Assembly: GCA_041859375.1 (NCBI GenBank)
Contig: JBHEKP010000046.1
Coordinates: 1-10,347 of the forward strand
Direction: 5' to 3'
Source: JBHEKP01 sp041859375
GTDB lineage: Bacteria > Hydrogenedentota > Hydrogenedentia > Hydrogenedentales > CAITNO01
Length of the DNA: 10,347 bases
Under the pieces are notes generated by a model. The model was not told the origin of the DNA. It did no database searches and saw nothing but the letters and a program-made list of their open reading frames with translations. Of this stretch, positions 1 to 6,565 are shown piece by piece. Made by a program: the position numbers and the translations under genes. The stretch's first letter is position 1; each line of letters starts with the position of its first letter.

Positions 1-158
1 CGCGCCGTGACGATCCGGTAGTGCCCCCGGTGCAGCAATTCCCCCACAAGCGCCCGCGACTTGCGTTCCGGCGCTGGAAAGTCCCGCAGATAATGCGGGT
101 AAATTTCACCAAACACAGCCGGTGGTTCCAGGGCCATGATCCAGGGGGCGCCGGTCAT
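1..158 (-). CDS. Unrecognised protein, N-terminal 52 codons only (runs off left edge)
   Basis: An open frame begins with ATG at 158-156 and stays open to the window edge. The ATG shares four bases (ATGA) with the stop codon of the upstream SGNH gene, the same junction as between the two genes before it, so it is very probably translated as the third gene of this operon. The visible protein begins MTGAPWIMALEPPAVFGEIY and continues with a charged stretch (residues 26-47) ending in HRGHYRIV. It has no signal peptide or membrane segment in the visible part, so this end at least looks cytoplasmic. I do not recognise the family. From position it may belong to the same envelope-glycan pathway, but that is inference from neighbours only. 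Confidence 0.7.
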   Translation of the reverse strand, partial: MTGAPWIMALEPPAVFGEIYPHYLRDFPAPERKSRALVGELLHRGHYRIVTA

Positions 159-1726
159 GACACCCCCGCTTCGGCGGTGTCCTCCAGCAGGGGAAGGAGG
201 TGCCTCATGATTACACGGGCCTTCTTTTCTATGCCCCGGTTTTTCATGTGGCAGATGTCGCCAAACACGGCGGTGCCGCCGGTGACCTCCTCCGCGACGG
301 GTATGCATGGCGCGCCAAGTTCCCGGGCAAGAGCCTCAATCTCACGGTTAAACACACGAAGCGCGCAAAGGTAGGACGCAAATCCGGCGTAGCGCCCCCC
401 CCACTCCCGCCGGGTGTAGTACTCGTAATAATTCCGCTCATCCCGGGTGAGCGCGCCGGGATCGGGCGCGGCGAAGGTGCAAAAGATCACTTTCACGCCG
501 GCCCCGCGCAGGATTTCCGCGATGGCGCGCAGGTTGGAAATCTTGGAGGCCCGTATGTCCGCCGCCATTTGGGCCTCGTCCGGCATGAGCCGCCCGTTGA
601 ACCACATGTTCACAAACTGGGACTCGCGCAGGCGTTTCTTGAGGGGCGGCGCGTCCTTGATCCACATGGGAAACAGGTCATGGCAGATGTCGTTCACCGC
701 GTTGTAAATCACCGCCACATCCGGCTGGAGCGCGAGATAATCGGCGGTTTTGAACTTGTGCTTGAGGGAGTTCATGCCGGAGACGCCCGCATTCACCACG
801 TCATACCGGTTCGTCCCGTCGTGTTCGTTCAGCAGCGCCTCAAGGATGTTGGGATAAGTCACATCGTTGGTGGGCCCCTCCTCGGTGGTGGACGCGCCGA
901 TGCACACAATCCGGCGCACCCCCGCGGGCTTGGGAAGGATCACGTCATCGTCACGCAGGCCCAGGTTGTTTACCTGGAAATCCTCAAGCACCCCCAGCAC
1001 GTTCCGCTGATCAGCACGGCGCGTGTGCGGCTTGTAGGAATAGAAGTCCACATCCCACAAGCTCTCCGGGGAGGCCTCCGTGGCGGGTGCAGGACGGGGT
1101 GCAAGCACCAGCGCGTAGGGCGGCTCCCCTTTCGCCCCCGCCATCTTTTCCCCCGGATCATCACACTGCGCCACATAATACCAGGGCGGCCCCTGGGCGG
1201 GATTCCCCGCCTCCACAAAGGCCGGCGCCCCCCCCGCCGCAACAGACTGGACAAGCCCCGTCAGCCGGTACGCGTCGGCGGCGGGGGCAAAGGCGTCCAG
1301 CACTTTTCCTCCCGTGTAATCGCTTTCGGAATACGCCTTGTCCACATTGCCATGCCCGTCCGTGAGCCAGGCGGAAACCCGGTAGATGTCGCATACGATG
1401 AACCGCTCCCAATGGGCGAGGCGCTGGAAATGGGCGGCTCGGTTCGCCAGAAGAACCCGGTCGTCGGGGACGGGCTGGTCCGGCTGCGCGGACTGGCCCG
1501 CGCCGCGCCGCGCCGCGCGCAGTGCGGGATCGGTAAGCTCCGGGGAAAAGTCATCCGGCGCGGCAAGGGGCCAGCCCGTCTGCCGCACCCGGGAAAGGAC
1601 AAAGGGATTGGTCTTTCCCACCCGCTCCCAGCGCCACCGCTCCCACACCTCAAGCCCCAGTGCCAGCACAACCAGCCAGAACACCAGCGCCACCGCCGCA
1701 AAACCAACACGGAACAGCCTTTTCAT
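155..1726 (-). CDS. Membrane-anchored SGNH/GDSL-family hydrolase with large N-terminal region
   Basis: The 523-residue protein starts with a basic end (MKRLFR) and one hydrophobic segment, about residues 7-26, an uncleaved signal anchor that would place the rest outside the cytoplasmic membrane. Residues 40-245 form a region I cannot assign. The SGNH core follows a typical lead-in (NNLGLRDDD, 253-261). Block I is IGAST with nucleophile Ser279 (GAS instead of GDS), block II is NAG with Gly314, block III is NAVND with Asn345, and block V is D490-I-C-H493. All four SGNH positions are present, so the enzyme is probably active on an ester, such as O-acyl groups on a glycan; the substrate is unknown. 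The start overlaps the stop of the glycosyltransferase gene by ATGA, with no Shine-Dalgarno sequence before it, so coupled translation is likely. Two runs of eight G (coding strand) lie inside the gene. Confidence 0.88.
   Translation of the reverse strand: MKRLFRVGFAAVALVFWLVVLALGLEVWERWRWERVGKTNPFVLSRVRQTGWPLAAPDDFSPELTDPALRAARRGAGQSAQPDQPVPDDRVLLANRAAHFQRLAHWERFIVCDIYRVSAWLTDGHGNVDKAYSESDYTGGKVLDAFAPAADAYRLTGLVQSVAAGGAPAFVEAGNPAQGPPWYYVAQCDDPGEKMAGAKGEPPYALVLAPRPAPATEASPESLWDVDFYSYKPHTRRADQRNVLGVLEDFQVNNLGLRDDDVILPKPAGVRRIVCIGASTTEEGPTNDVTYPNILEALLNEHDGTNRYDVVNAGVSGMNSLKHKFKTADYLALQPDVAVIYNAVNDICHDLFPMWIKDAPPLKKRLRESQFVNMWFNGRLMPDEAQMAADIRASKISNLRAIAEILRGAGVKVIFCTFAAPDPGALTRDERNYYEYYTRREWGGRYAGFASYLCALRVFNREIEALARELGAPCIPVAEEVTGGTAVFGDICHMKNRGIEKKARVIMRHLLPLLEDTAEAGVS
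395..402 (-). repeat. G8 homopolymer (coding strand) in SGNH gene
   Basis: Eight C on the plus strand, G on the coding strand, encode part of Trp442-Gly443-Gly444 of the left SGNH protein, between catalytic blocks III and V. A one-base slip would remove the catalytic Asp/His. Confidence 0.75.
1228..1235 (-). repeat. Second G8 homopolymer (coding strand) in the same SGNH gene
   Basis: This run encodes part of Ala164-Gly165-Gly166-Ala167, upstream of the whole catalytic domain. Runs of this length can arise by chance in GC-rich DNA. Confidence 0.75.
1501..1515. repeat. Three tandem copies of the pentamer CGCCG
   Basis: The repeat lies in the part of the left SGNH gene encoding residues 71-76 (AARRGA), a low-complexity linker after the membrane anchor. 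A change of one unit would shift the frame. Confidence 0.7.
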
Positions 1727-3933
1727 GGCGCTGCCGCCGGGGCGGCGGCCTTGGCGGCCCGCGCCTTTTCCAGTTCCGCCCGGGACCGGGGATCGTTCGG
1801 ATCCAGCGAAACCGCCTTCTCCAGGGCGGCCAGCGCCTCGTCCACCTGGCCCAGTCCCAGCCGGGCCTTGCCCAAATTGGTGTACGCCCAGCCGTCATTG
1901 GGGAGCAGTTCCAGCGCGCGCATGCTCGCGTCCACCGCCTCGGCATACCTGCCCAAATCGATGAGGAGCATGGCGATGTTCACATGGGACCATGGGTAGT
2001 CGGCGAAATCAAGGCGGACGGCCTCGCTGAAGGCGGCCAGTGCCTCCTCTTTCCGGTCAAGCTCCTTGAGGGCCATGCCCGCATAGGAAAAGGCGCGAGA
2101 ATAGTTCGGGTTGATGGAGGAAGCCTTGCGCGCCGCGTCCACGGCGCGCTCGTACTCGTTCGCCCGCCAGAACTCCAGCGACAGATCGCTGAATTCGCGG
2201 GCTGCGTCGCCCTCGAACTTCTCCGCCCTGTACGGCGGGGGGACGGTGCCGGGTTCGCGCCACACCTTGTAAAGCATCACATGCTGGATGCCGCCATACT
2301 CCCAGGAGTCAAATGACAACCCGCGCAGGCGCAGTTCCCGCTCAAACCCCGCAATGGGGCCCTTGGTGAAATATTCGGTCTGGATGAGCACCCAGGGGAT
2401 GCGGCGGCGGGCGGGGTCCGCCCTGGACGGAAGGTTCAAATCGGTGAAAAAGGCGCACTGCTCCGCCAGAATGTCATTAAACCCGCCATAACCGACCACA
2501 TTCGGCACCGGCCCGAGGTTGTAGGCAAAGACCCGCTTCCAAAGCCAGTGGTGGCCCAAAATCAAATCGTCCGGGGCGGCCTCCGCCTTGAGCCGCGCCA
2601 CCGCGCTCCGCCAGTCGGGATGCTGCGGATCCCCCGCCGTCATGCTGAGCTGGTATCCGAAGAAAAGCACCAGCAGGGCAACCGCGGCACCGCGCAGCCA
2701 TGCGCGGCGCGGCATGAAGACCACCCCGGCCAGTATGAGATAGAGCCCAATGGAACTGTGCAGGGTGTAGCGCGGCATGATGCAGGGCCGCCACACCAGC
2801 GAGGCGGCGTAAAGCACCAGCGGCGGCGCAAGGAACCACAGGACGGGCAGGAGCATCCAGCGCCCGTCCGCGCCGTCGCGCACACCGCGCGGTCCCCCGC
2901 GCAGCAGGCGATACAAACCCGCCGCCGCGAAGACCAGCGTGGAGAAAACCACGGCGGCGGCCCACCACCGGCCCACGGTCCAGCGCATGCGGATGATTTC
3001 CAGCGCCTTCTCCGGGGAAACCACCGCCTCCCAGAGGGTGGGCGTGGCATTCAACTGGTAGGTCATGCCCACGGCCTCGTCGGCGAAGAGGTCCCCGGCC
3101 AGCTCGGTCAGGTTGGGTGTCTTCATCCAGTTGTCGGTGCTGCCGGAATCCCAAAAGCGGATTGTGGCGATATATATCAGCGCGGGCGCCACCGCCACCG
3201 CCATCAGCAGGCCCCAGCGCAGCAAACGCCGCCAGTCGCGGGGGAAACAGCACAGCCAAAACAGCCCCTCCACAAAGGGGGCCAGCACCGCGAAGGGATG
3301 CACCCAGAAGAGCAGCGCGTTGGTGACGCCGTGGGCGGCCCACCAGCGGCGGCCCCCGCCGCGCATGAGACGGACCAGGGTGTACACCGAAATCACAATG
3401 AGCAGGGTTTTCAGCCCGTACATGCGGATTTCCCGGGCAAACTGGATATGAAGGGGGGAAAGAGCCGCGCAGCACATCACCAGCAGCGCCGGATTCCGGC
3501 CCAGCAGCACCCGCCCGAGGGCATACACGGCGGGCAGCAGCAGCATGCCGATGAGGACCGTCAAATACCGCTGGGTTTCATATCGGGCGTCAACATACTT
3601 GTTCCAGGCGTATTCAAAGACGTAATAGAGGGGCATCGTCGCCGGGTCCATGGACCGGTTCTGCCTGAGAAAGCCGAGCAGGCTGGGCGCGGTGTCCCGG
3701 ATGACAATCTGGTTCCAGCGGTTGTAGTCGGGCGAGGACTGCCACTCCTGGGGCGGCTGAAGATGCACCACGCTGGTGAACTCATCCCACCAGATGGACT
3801 CCCGGTCCATGCCCCAGCACCGCAAAAACAGCCCCGCCAGCAGAATCAGCGCAAAAAGCGCCCAATGCGCCCGGTTGCGCCCGGTTTTGGGGGCCGGCGC
3901 GCTTTGTTCAGGACGGGGGGAGGGGGATTCCAG
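1723..3933 (-). CDS. Polytopic GT-C (PMT/GT39-like) glycosyltransferase with C-terminal TPR domain
   Basis: With the start chosen here the protein has 736 residues. A short Pro/Ser-rich cytoplasmic end (1-20) precedes membrane segment 1 (about 23-40). WWDE at 48-51 in the first outer loop is the acidic motif where GT-C enzymes carry the catalytic Asp/Glu. SPLHIQFAREIRMYGL (about 159-174) is the second typical GT39/PMT-like signature. Several hydrophobic segments follow to about residue 420, then a soluble part, and from about 578 to 713 four TPR-like helical repeats with an Ala-rich tail. Family knowledge: such enzymes transfer a sugar from a polyprenol-phosphate donor on the outer face of the membrane; the acceptor is unknown. 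Start choice: no ATG precedes segment 1, and the first ATG and TTG would remove or cut it. CTG at 3933-3931 has GAGGAG eight bases upstream. First gene of the minus-strand operon; ATGA overlap with the SGNH gene. Confidence 0.85.
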   Translation of the reverse strand: MESPSPRPEQSAPAPKTGRNRAHWALFALILLAGLFLRCWGMDRESIWWDEFTSVVHLQPPQEWQSSPDYNRWNQIVIRDTAPSLLGFLRQNRSMDPATMPLYYVFEYAWNKYVDARYETQRYLTVLIGMLLLPAVYALGRVLLGRNPALLVMCCAALSPLHIQFAREIRMYGLKTLLIVISVYTLVRLMRGGGRRWWAAHGVTNALLFWVHPFAVLAPFVEGLFWLCCFPRDWRRLLRWGLLMAVAVAPALIYIATIRFWDSGSTDNWMKTPNLTELAGDLFADEAVGMTYQLNATPTLWEAVVSPEKALEIIRMRWTVGRWWAAAVVFSTLVFAAAGLYRLLRGGPRGVRDGADGRWMLLPVLWFLAPPLVLYAASLVWRPCIMPRYTLHSSIGLYLILAGVVFMPRRAWLRGAAVALLVLFFGYQLSMTAGDPQHPDWRSAVARLKAEAAPDDLILGHHWLWKRVFAYNLGPVPNVVGYGGFNDILAEQCAFFTDLNLPSRADPARRRIPWVLIQTEYFTKGPIAGFERELRLRGLSFDSWEYGGIQHVMLYKVWREPGTVPPPYRAEKFEGDAAREFSDLSLEFWRANEYERAVDAARKASSINPNYSRAFSYAGMALKELDRKEEALAAFSEAVRLDFADYPWSHVNIAMLLIDLGRYAEAVDASMRALELLPNDGWAYTNLGKARLGLGQVDEALAALEKAVSLDPNDPRSRAELEKARAAKAAAPAAAP

Positions 3934-3941
3934 GGTGGTGT

Positions 3942-3947
3942 CTCCTC
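3942..3947 (-). promoter_or_regulatory. Ribosome binding site deciding a CTG start
   Basis: The minus strand reads GAGGAG here, eight bases before CTG (3933-3931) in the glycosyltransferase frame. The in-frame codons between the upstream stop (3993-3991) and the first membrane segment contain no ATG, GTG or TTG. This site is therefore the best explanation for how the gene starts, although a CTG start is rare. Confidence 0.6.
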
Positions 3948-3980
3948 GTTGCGGGCGGATTGAAACCGCCTGTTTATGCG

Positions 3981-4009
3981 TTGCCTTGGATCATGTCATT
4001 TGACATAAT
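3981..4009 (+). promoter_or_regulatory. Candidate promoter for the plus-strand SGNH operon
   Basis: TTGCCT (3981-3986) and CATAAT (4004-4009) are separated by 17 bases, close to a sigma-70 promoter (four of six and five of six matches). This stretch is clearly more AT-rich than its surroundings. Transcription would begin near 4016 and leave a leader of about 55 bases before ATG 4071. Upstream in-frame ATGs at 3993, 4008 and 4014 would then lie before or at the start of the transcript. Confidence 0.45.
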
Positions 4010-4019
4010 GGCGATGCAA
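3990..4019 (-). promoter_or_regulatory. Candidate promoter for the minus-strand operon
   Basis: On the minus strand TTGCAT (4019-4014) and CATGAT (3995-3990) are separated by 18 bases, giving a start of transcription near 3983, about 50 bases before the CTG start codon. Each box matches the sigma-70 consensus at four of six positions, so the call is tentative. It overlaps the plus-strand promoter candidate, so the two could compete. Confidence 0.3.
3993..4006. promoter_or_regulatory. 14-bp palindrome, candidate operator between divergent operons
   Basis: ATGTCA, two T, TGACAT: perfect six-base arms around a two-base centre. It lies in the 137-bp region between the divergent genes and overlaps the candidate -10 boxes of both strands. 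A dimeric regulator binding here could control both operons at once. No regulator gene is present in the window, so the binder is unknown. Confidence 0.5.
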
Positions 4020-4070
4020 CCACGCGCGCGGCGCGGGGTGTCCAAGAGGTCCTGCAACACACTGCGAGGC

Positions 4071-5330
4071 ATGATGGGTTCCGGAAAAGGATGGCTGAAA
4101 AATATCTCCCTGGCGCTGGGCTCGGTGCTGCTGGTGGTGGTGGCGAGCCTGGCTGCGGACCGGATTTACGGGCAGATGATGGAAAGACCGGCGCCGCCGG
4201 GAAGCATGGAGCTGATTTTTCCGCCCAACGCGGAGCAGACCTTCGGTTCCATTGACTTCACCTACACGGCGCGCATCAACTCCCTCGGCCTGCGCGAGCG
4301 GGAACTTTCGAGGGACCCGAAGGTTTTCCGCATCGTCGCGCTGGGCGACTCCTACACCTACGGCTGGGGAATCGAATCGGAGCAAACCTGGCTGCGCCTG
4401 CTGGAAACCCATCTGCGCGATGCGGGCTACAACGTGGAAACCGTGAACCTGGGCAAACCCGGCAGCGGGCCGCCCTTTTACGCCGAACTGGCGGAGAAGG
4501 CCTTCCCGGTGCTCCAGCCGGATCTCGTGCTGGTGGGCATGCTGCAGGGCAACGACCTCGCCGCCTCGGGGCCGGAGGGGCTGGAGGAGAAGCCCGCGCC
4601 GCCGTCCGCGGAGCGGCTGCGGGGGATTGTGCGCGCCCTCTACCCCAACCTCACCCGCATGGCCCGGGACGCGCGCATGGCCCGGATGAGCGAGACCCGC
4701 AAGCAGGAGATGCCCCCCCAGAAAACCACCGCCGAGGACAACCGCCGCTGGACGGAAAACACCGCGAAGGACTTTTTGGCGAAAATGAGCCCGGAGGAGC
4801 GCGCCAAATTTGACACGCTTGAGCCGAAGGTGCGCGAGGCCTTCACCACGGGCAACTTCAACCCATACATGATTGATCTGGCGCTCAAAAACCCCCGCAT
4901 CTACCTCATGCCCATGAACACGGACGATCCGTGGATTAAAACCTGCATCGGCAACATGGCGGGGCACCTCAGGCGCATCAAACGCGCGGCGGCGGAATAC
5001 GGCGCGCCCGTGCTGGTGCTGTCCGTGCCGGACGGCCCCTATGTGAACGACTCCGCCCTGGCCAACCTGCGCCGTGTGGGCTTTGAGACCGACCCGGCGC
5101 TCATGAACGAGACAAACGCGGACATGGGCATCCAGCTCGCCTGCCGCCAGGCGGAGCTTCCCTTCTTCTCGGTCAGTGCGGGATTCCGGGAGCATGCCGC
5201 GGACGGTTCCCTGTTTTTTGAGCTGGACGGACACCTCACCGCCAACGGCCACAAACTGTACGCGGACCTCATGGCACCCGTGCTGGCCCGTGAAATCGGC
5301 CCGCTCGCCCCGGAACTCCCCGGAAAATGA
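4071..5330 (+). CDS. Membrane-anchored SGNH/GDSL hydrolase (GDS type)
   Basis: The 419-residue protein has a short basic end, one hydrophobic segment (about 11-29) acting as signal anchor, and an outer SGNH domain. The lead-in INSLGLRERE (69-78) is followed by block I RIVALGDSYTYG with nucleophile Ser94, block II NLG with Gly128, block III QGND with Asn161, and block V D386-G-H388. Between blocks III and V lies an insertion of about 220 residues, with a charged helical part (175-260), which may form a cap over the active site. An ester-cleaving or acyl-transferring role on an exported glycan is likely, substrate unknown. Start: CGAGG at 4065-4069 lies just before ATG 4071 and ATG 4074; its spacing suits 4074 slightly better. 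In-frame ATGs further upstream would add an Arg-rich stretch and fall in the promoter. First gene of the plus-strand operon; its stop shares ATGA with the next gene. Confidence 0.86.
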   Translation: MMGSGKGWLKNISLALGSVLLVVVASLAADRIYGQMMERPAPPGSMELIFPPNAEQTFGSIDFTYTARINSLGLRERELSRDPKVFRIVALGDSYTYGWGIESEQTWLRLLETHLRDAGYNVETVNLGKPGSGPPFYAELAEKAFPVLQPDLVLVGMLQGNDLAASGPEGLEEKPAPPSAERLRGIVRALYPNLTRMARDARMARMSETRKQEMPPQKTTAEDNRRWTENTAKDFLAKMSPEERAKFDTLEPKVREAFTTGNFNPYMIDLALKNPRIYLMPMNTDDPWIKTCIGNMAGHLRRIKRAAAEYGAPVLVLSVPDGPYVNDSALANLRRVGFETDPALMNETNADMGIQLACRQAELPFFSVSAGFREHAADGSLFFELDGHLTANGHKLYADLMAPVLAREIGPLAPELPGK

Positions 5331-6565
5331 GAAAAGAATCCGGCGCAATGGGAAATCCCCCTGCCACCGCCGTTCAGCATTCGGGGGCGCGCCACTGGGC
5401 GGTTATGCTGGCGGCGCTGCTGCTGACCATGGCGTTTTTTTTCGGCGTGCTGGAGGGGGCGGCGCGCCTGTATGAGATGTGGAACCCGCCCATGCGCGTG
5501 GACCTTGGGCAGGGCTTTGACGATTCCAGCCGCCTCTTCATCCCGGACCCCGAAAACCCTGCAATGATGGTCACGAATCCAAACAAGACCATCTCCTTCA
5601 AAAGGCAGTCTTTTGGGCGAATCAAGCCACCGCGCACCCTGCGCATCTTTGTGCTGGGTGGTTCGTCGGTGAACTTTATTTCCGAGGATTTCCCCCTGCA
5701 TGCGATGGCGCTCGAAAGCGATCTGCCGGACGGTTACCGTGTCGAATCCGTCAACTGTGGCGGACTCGCGTACGGATCCCACCGGCTGGTAATGATAACA
5801 AGGGAGATTCTTAATTACGAACCGGACTTTGTGGTGATCTACTCCGGTCATAATGAGTTCGAGGAACTACAGCAGTTACACCTGTCCCATGTTTCCCTCG
5901 CCCCCGTCCACCGCCTGCTGTCCCGGTCCGCGCTTTACCGGCTATTGCGCGACTTGGCGGCGGACAGACAGCTCTCCGGGCTTAAAAATGCGGCACAACA
6001 GCGCAAACTCGCCGGGACCGAACCACAAATCGCAAAGGGATGGACACACCCTTTCACCCCGGAGGAACTGGCCGGACGCATGCCCGCCTATCGCGCAAAC
6101 CTTGAGGCCATCATCCGCATGTGCCGCAGTCGAAACGTGGAAGTGGTTTTGGGCACTGTCGCCTCCAATCTCGTTAATCCCAACTTAATTGGCGACGCCG
6201 CCGAACGTTACGAACGCGAAGTCCGCCCGCTCTTTGACCGTGGGGATTACGCCGGGGCAATGGCGCGCGGAAGGCAAATCCTGGCCGACACAACGCCCCG
6301 CCACCAGTCCTCGGATTTGGAGAACGGCATTATTCGGGATCTTAGTCGTGAGTTGAATGTCCCGCTGGCCGATGTGGAGACTATTGTGGCGGCCGCAGAA
6401 CCGCATGGCGTGCCCGGAGAAACACTCTTTGGCGACCACTGCCATCTTAACCAAAATGGAAACTGGTTTTTGCTGTTCACGTATGAAACCACGTTGCGGG
6501 AACTCATTCATAAACACCTGGAAAAGACTGGGCAACCATGGACGGAACTGGGAAACAGTCAATAG
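5327..6565 (+). CDS. Membrane-anchored SGNH hydrolase, GGSS/GHNE type, paralogue A
   Basis: The 412-residue protein has an N-terminal hydrophobic segment (about 24-42) followed by the strongly conserved stretch GAARLYEMWNPP. The SGNH core shows block I VLGGSSVN (nucleophile probably Ser113), block II NCGG (143-146), block III YSGHNEFEE with Asn176 in GHNE instead of GxND, and block V D370-H-C-H373 in PGETLFGDHCHLN. This fits the SGNH subgroup often found next to or fused with TPRs; no TPR is present here. The start overlaps the preceding stop by ATGA; ATG 5348 is an alternative. The next gene is a close paralogue (by eye roughly 60% identical). After the first 180 bases the gene is less GC-rich than its paralogue: 29 and 33 G+C per 60 bases at 6301 and 6121, against 41 and 41 at 7561 and 7381. 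A run of eight T lies in the membrane segment. Confidence 0.85.
   Translation: MRKESGAMGNPPATAVQHSGARHWAVMLAALLLTMAFFFGVLEGAARLYEMWNPPMRVDLGQGFDDSSRLFIPDPENPAMMVTNPNKTISFKRQSFGRIKPPRTLRIFVLGGSSVNFISEDFPLHAMALESDLPDGYRVESVNCGGLAYGSHRLVMITREILNYEPDFVVIYSGHNEFEELQQLHLSHVSLAPVHRLLSRSALYRLLRDLAADRQLSGLKNAAQQRKLAGTEPQIAKGWTHPFTPEELAGRMPAYRANLEAIIRMCRSRNVEVVLGTVASNLVNPNLIGDAAERYEREVRPLFDRGDYAGAMARGRQILADTTPRHQSSDLENGIIRDLSRELNVPLADVETIVAAAEPHGVPGETLFGDHCHLNQNGNWFLLFTYETTLRELIHKHLEKTGQPWTELGNSQ
5435..5442 (+). repeat. T8 homopolymer inside a coding membrane segment
   Basis: Eight consecutive T encode the centre of Phe37-Phe38-Phe39 of the first GHNE-type SGNH protein. The paralogue encodes the same phenylalanines with mixed TTC/TTT codons and no long run. 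Loss or gain of one base would end the protein early. Confidence 0.8.
5448..5502 (+). repeat. Near-identical 55-bp block shared with 6686-6740 (copy 1)
   Basis: This stretch matches 6686-6740 at 54 of 55 bases, third codon positions included; the single mismatch is the base before ATGCGCGTGGA. It encodes the end of the membrane segment and GAARLYEMWNPPMRVD. Sequence on both sides differs much more, mainly at third positions. Confidence 0.85.

Noticed and set aside
200..1999. Open frame of 599 codons on the plus strand
   Set aside because: Antisense to the left SGNH gene and the TPR part of the glycosyltransferase. No domain, and a His/Arg/Pro/Gly-rich composition.
2548..3963. Open frame of 471 codons on the plus strand
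   Set aside because: Antisense shadow of the glycosyltransferase; rich in His, Gln and Gly without family features.
4022..4037. Alternating CG-rich stretch as a special structural element
   Set aside because: Short and expected in DNA of this composition; several similar stretches occur inside genes.
3960..4070. Longer N-terminus (TTG 3960 or ATG 3993, 4008, 4014) for the GDS-type SGNH protein
   Set aside because: These codons lie within or before the promoter candidate, and the added stretch is Arg-rich and unlike a normal start before a signal anchor.
3996..5348. Open frame of 450 codons on the minus strand
   Set aside because: Antisense to the GDS-type SGNH gene, which has all catalytic blocks. 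The shadow has no domain.
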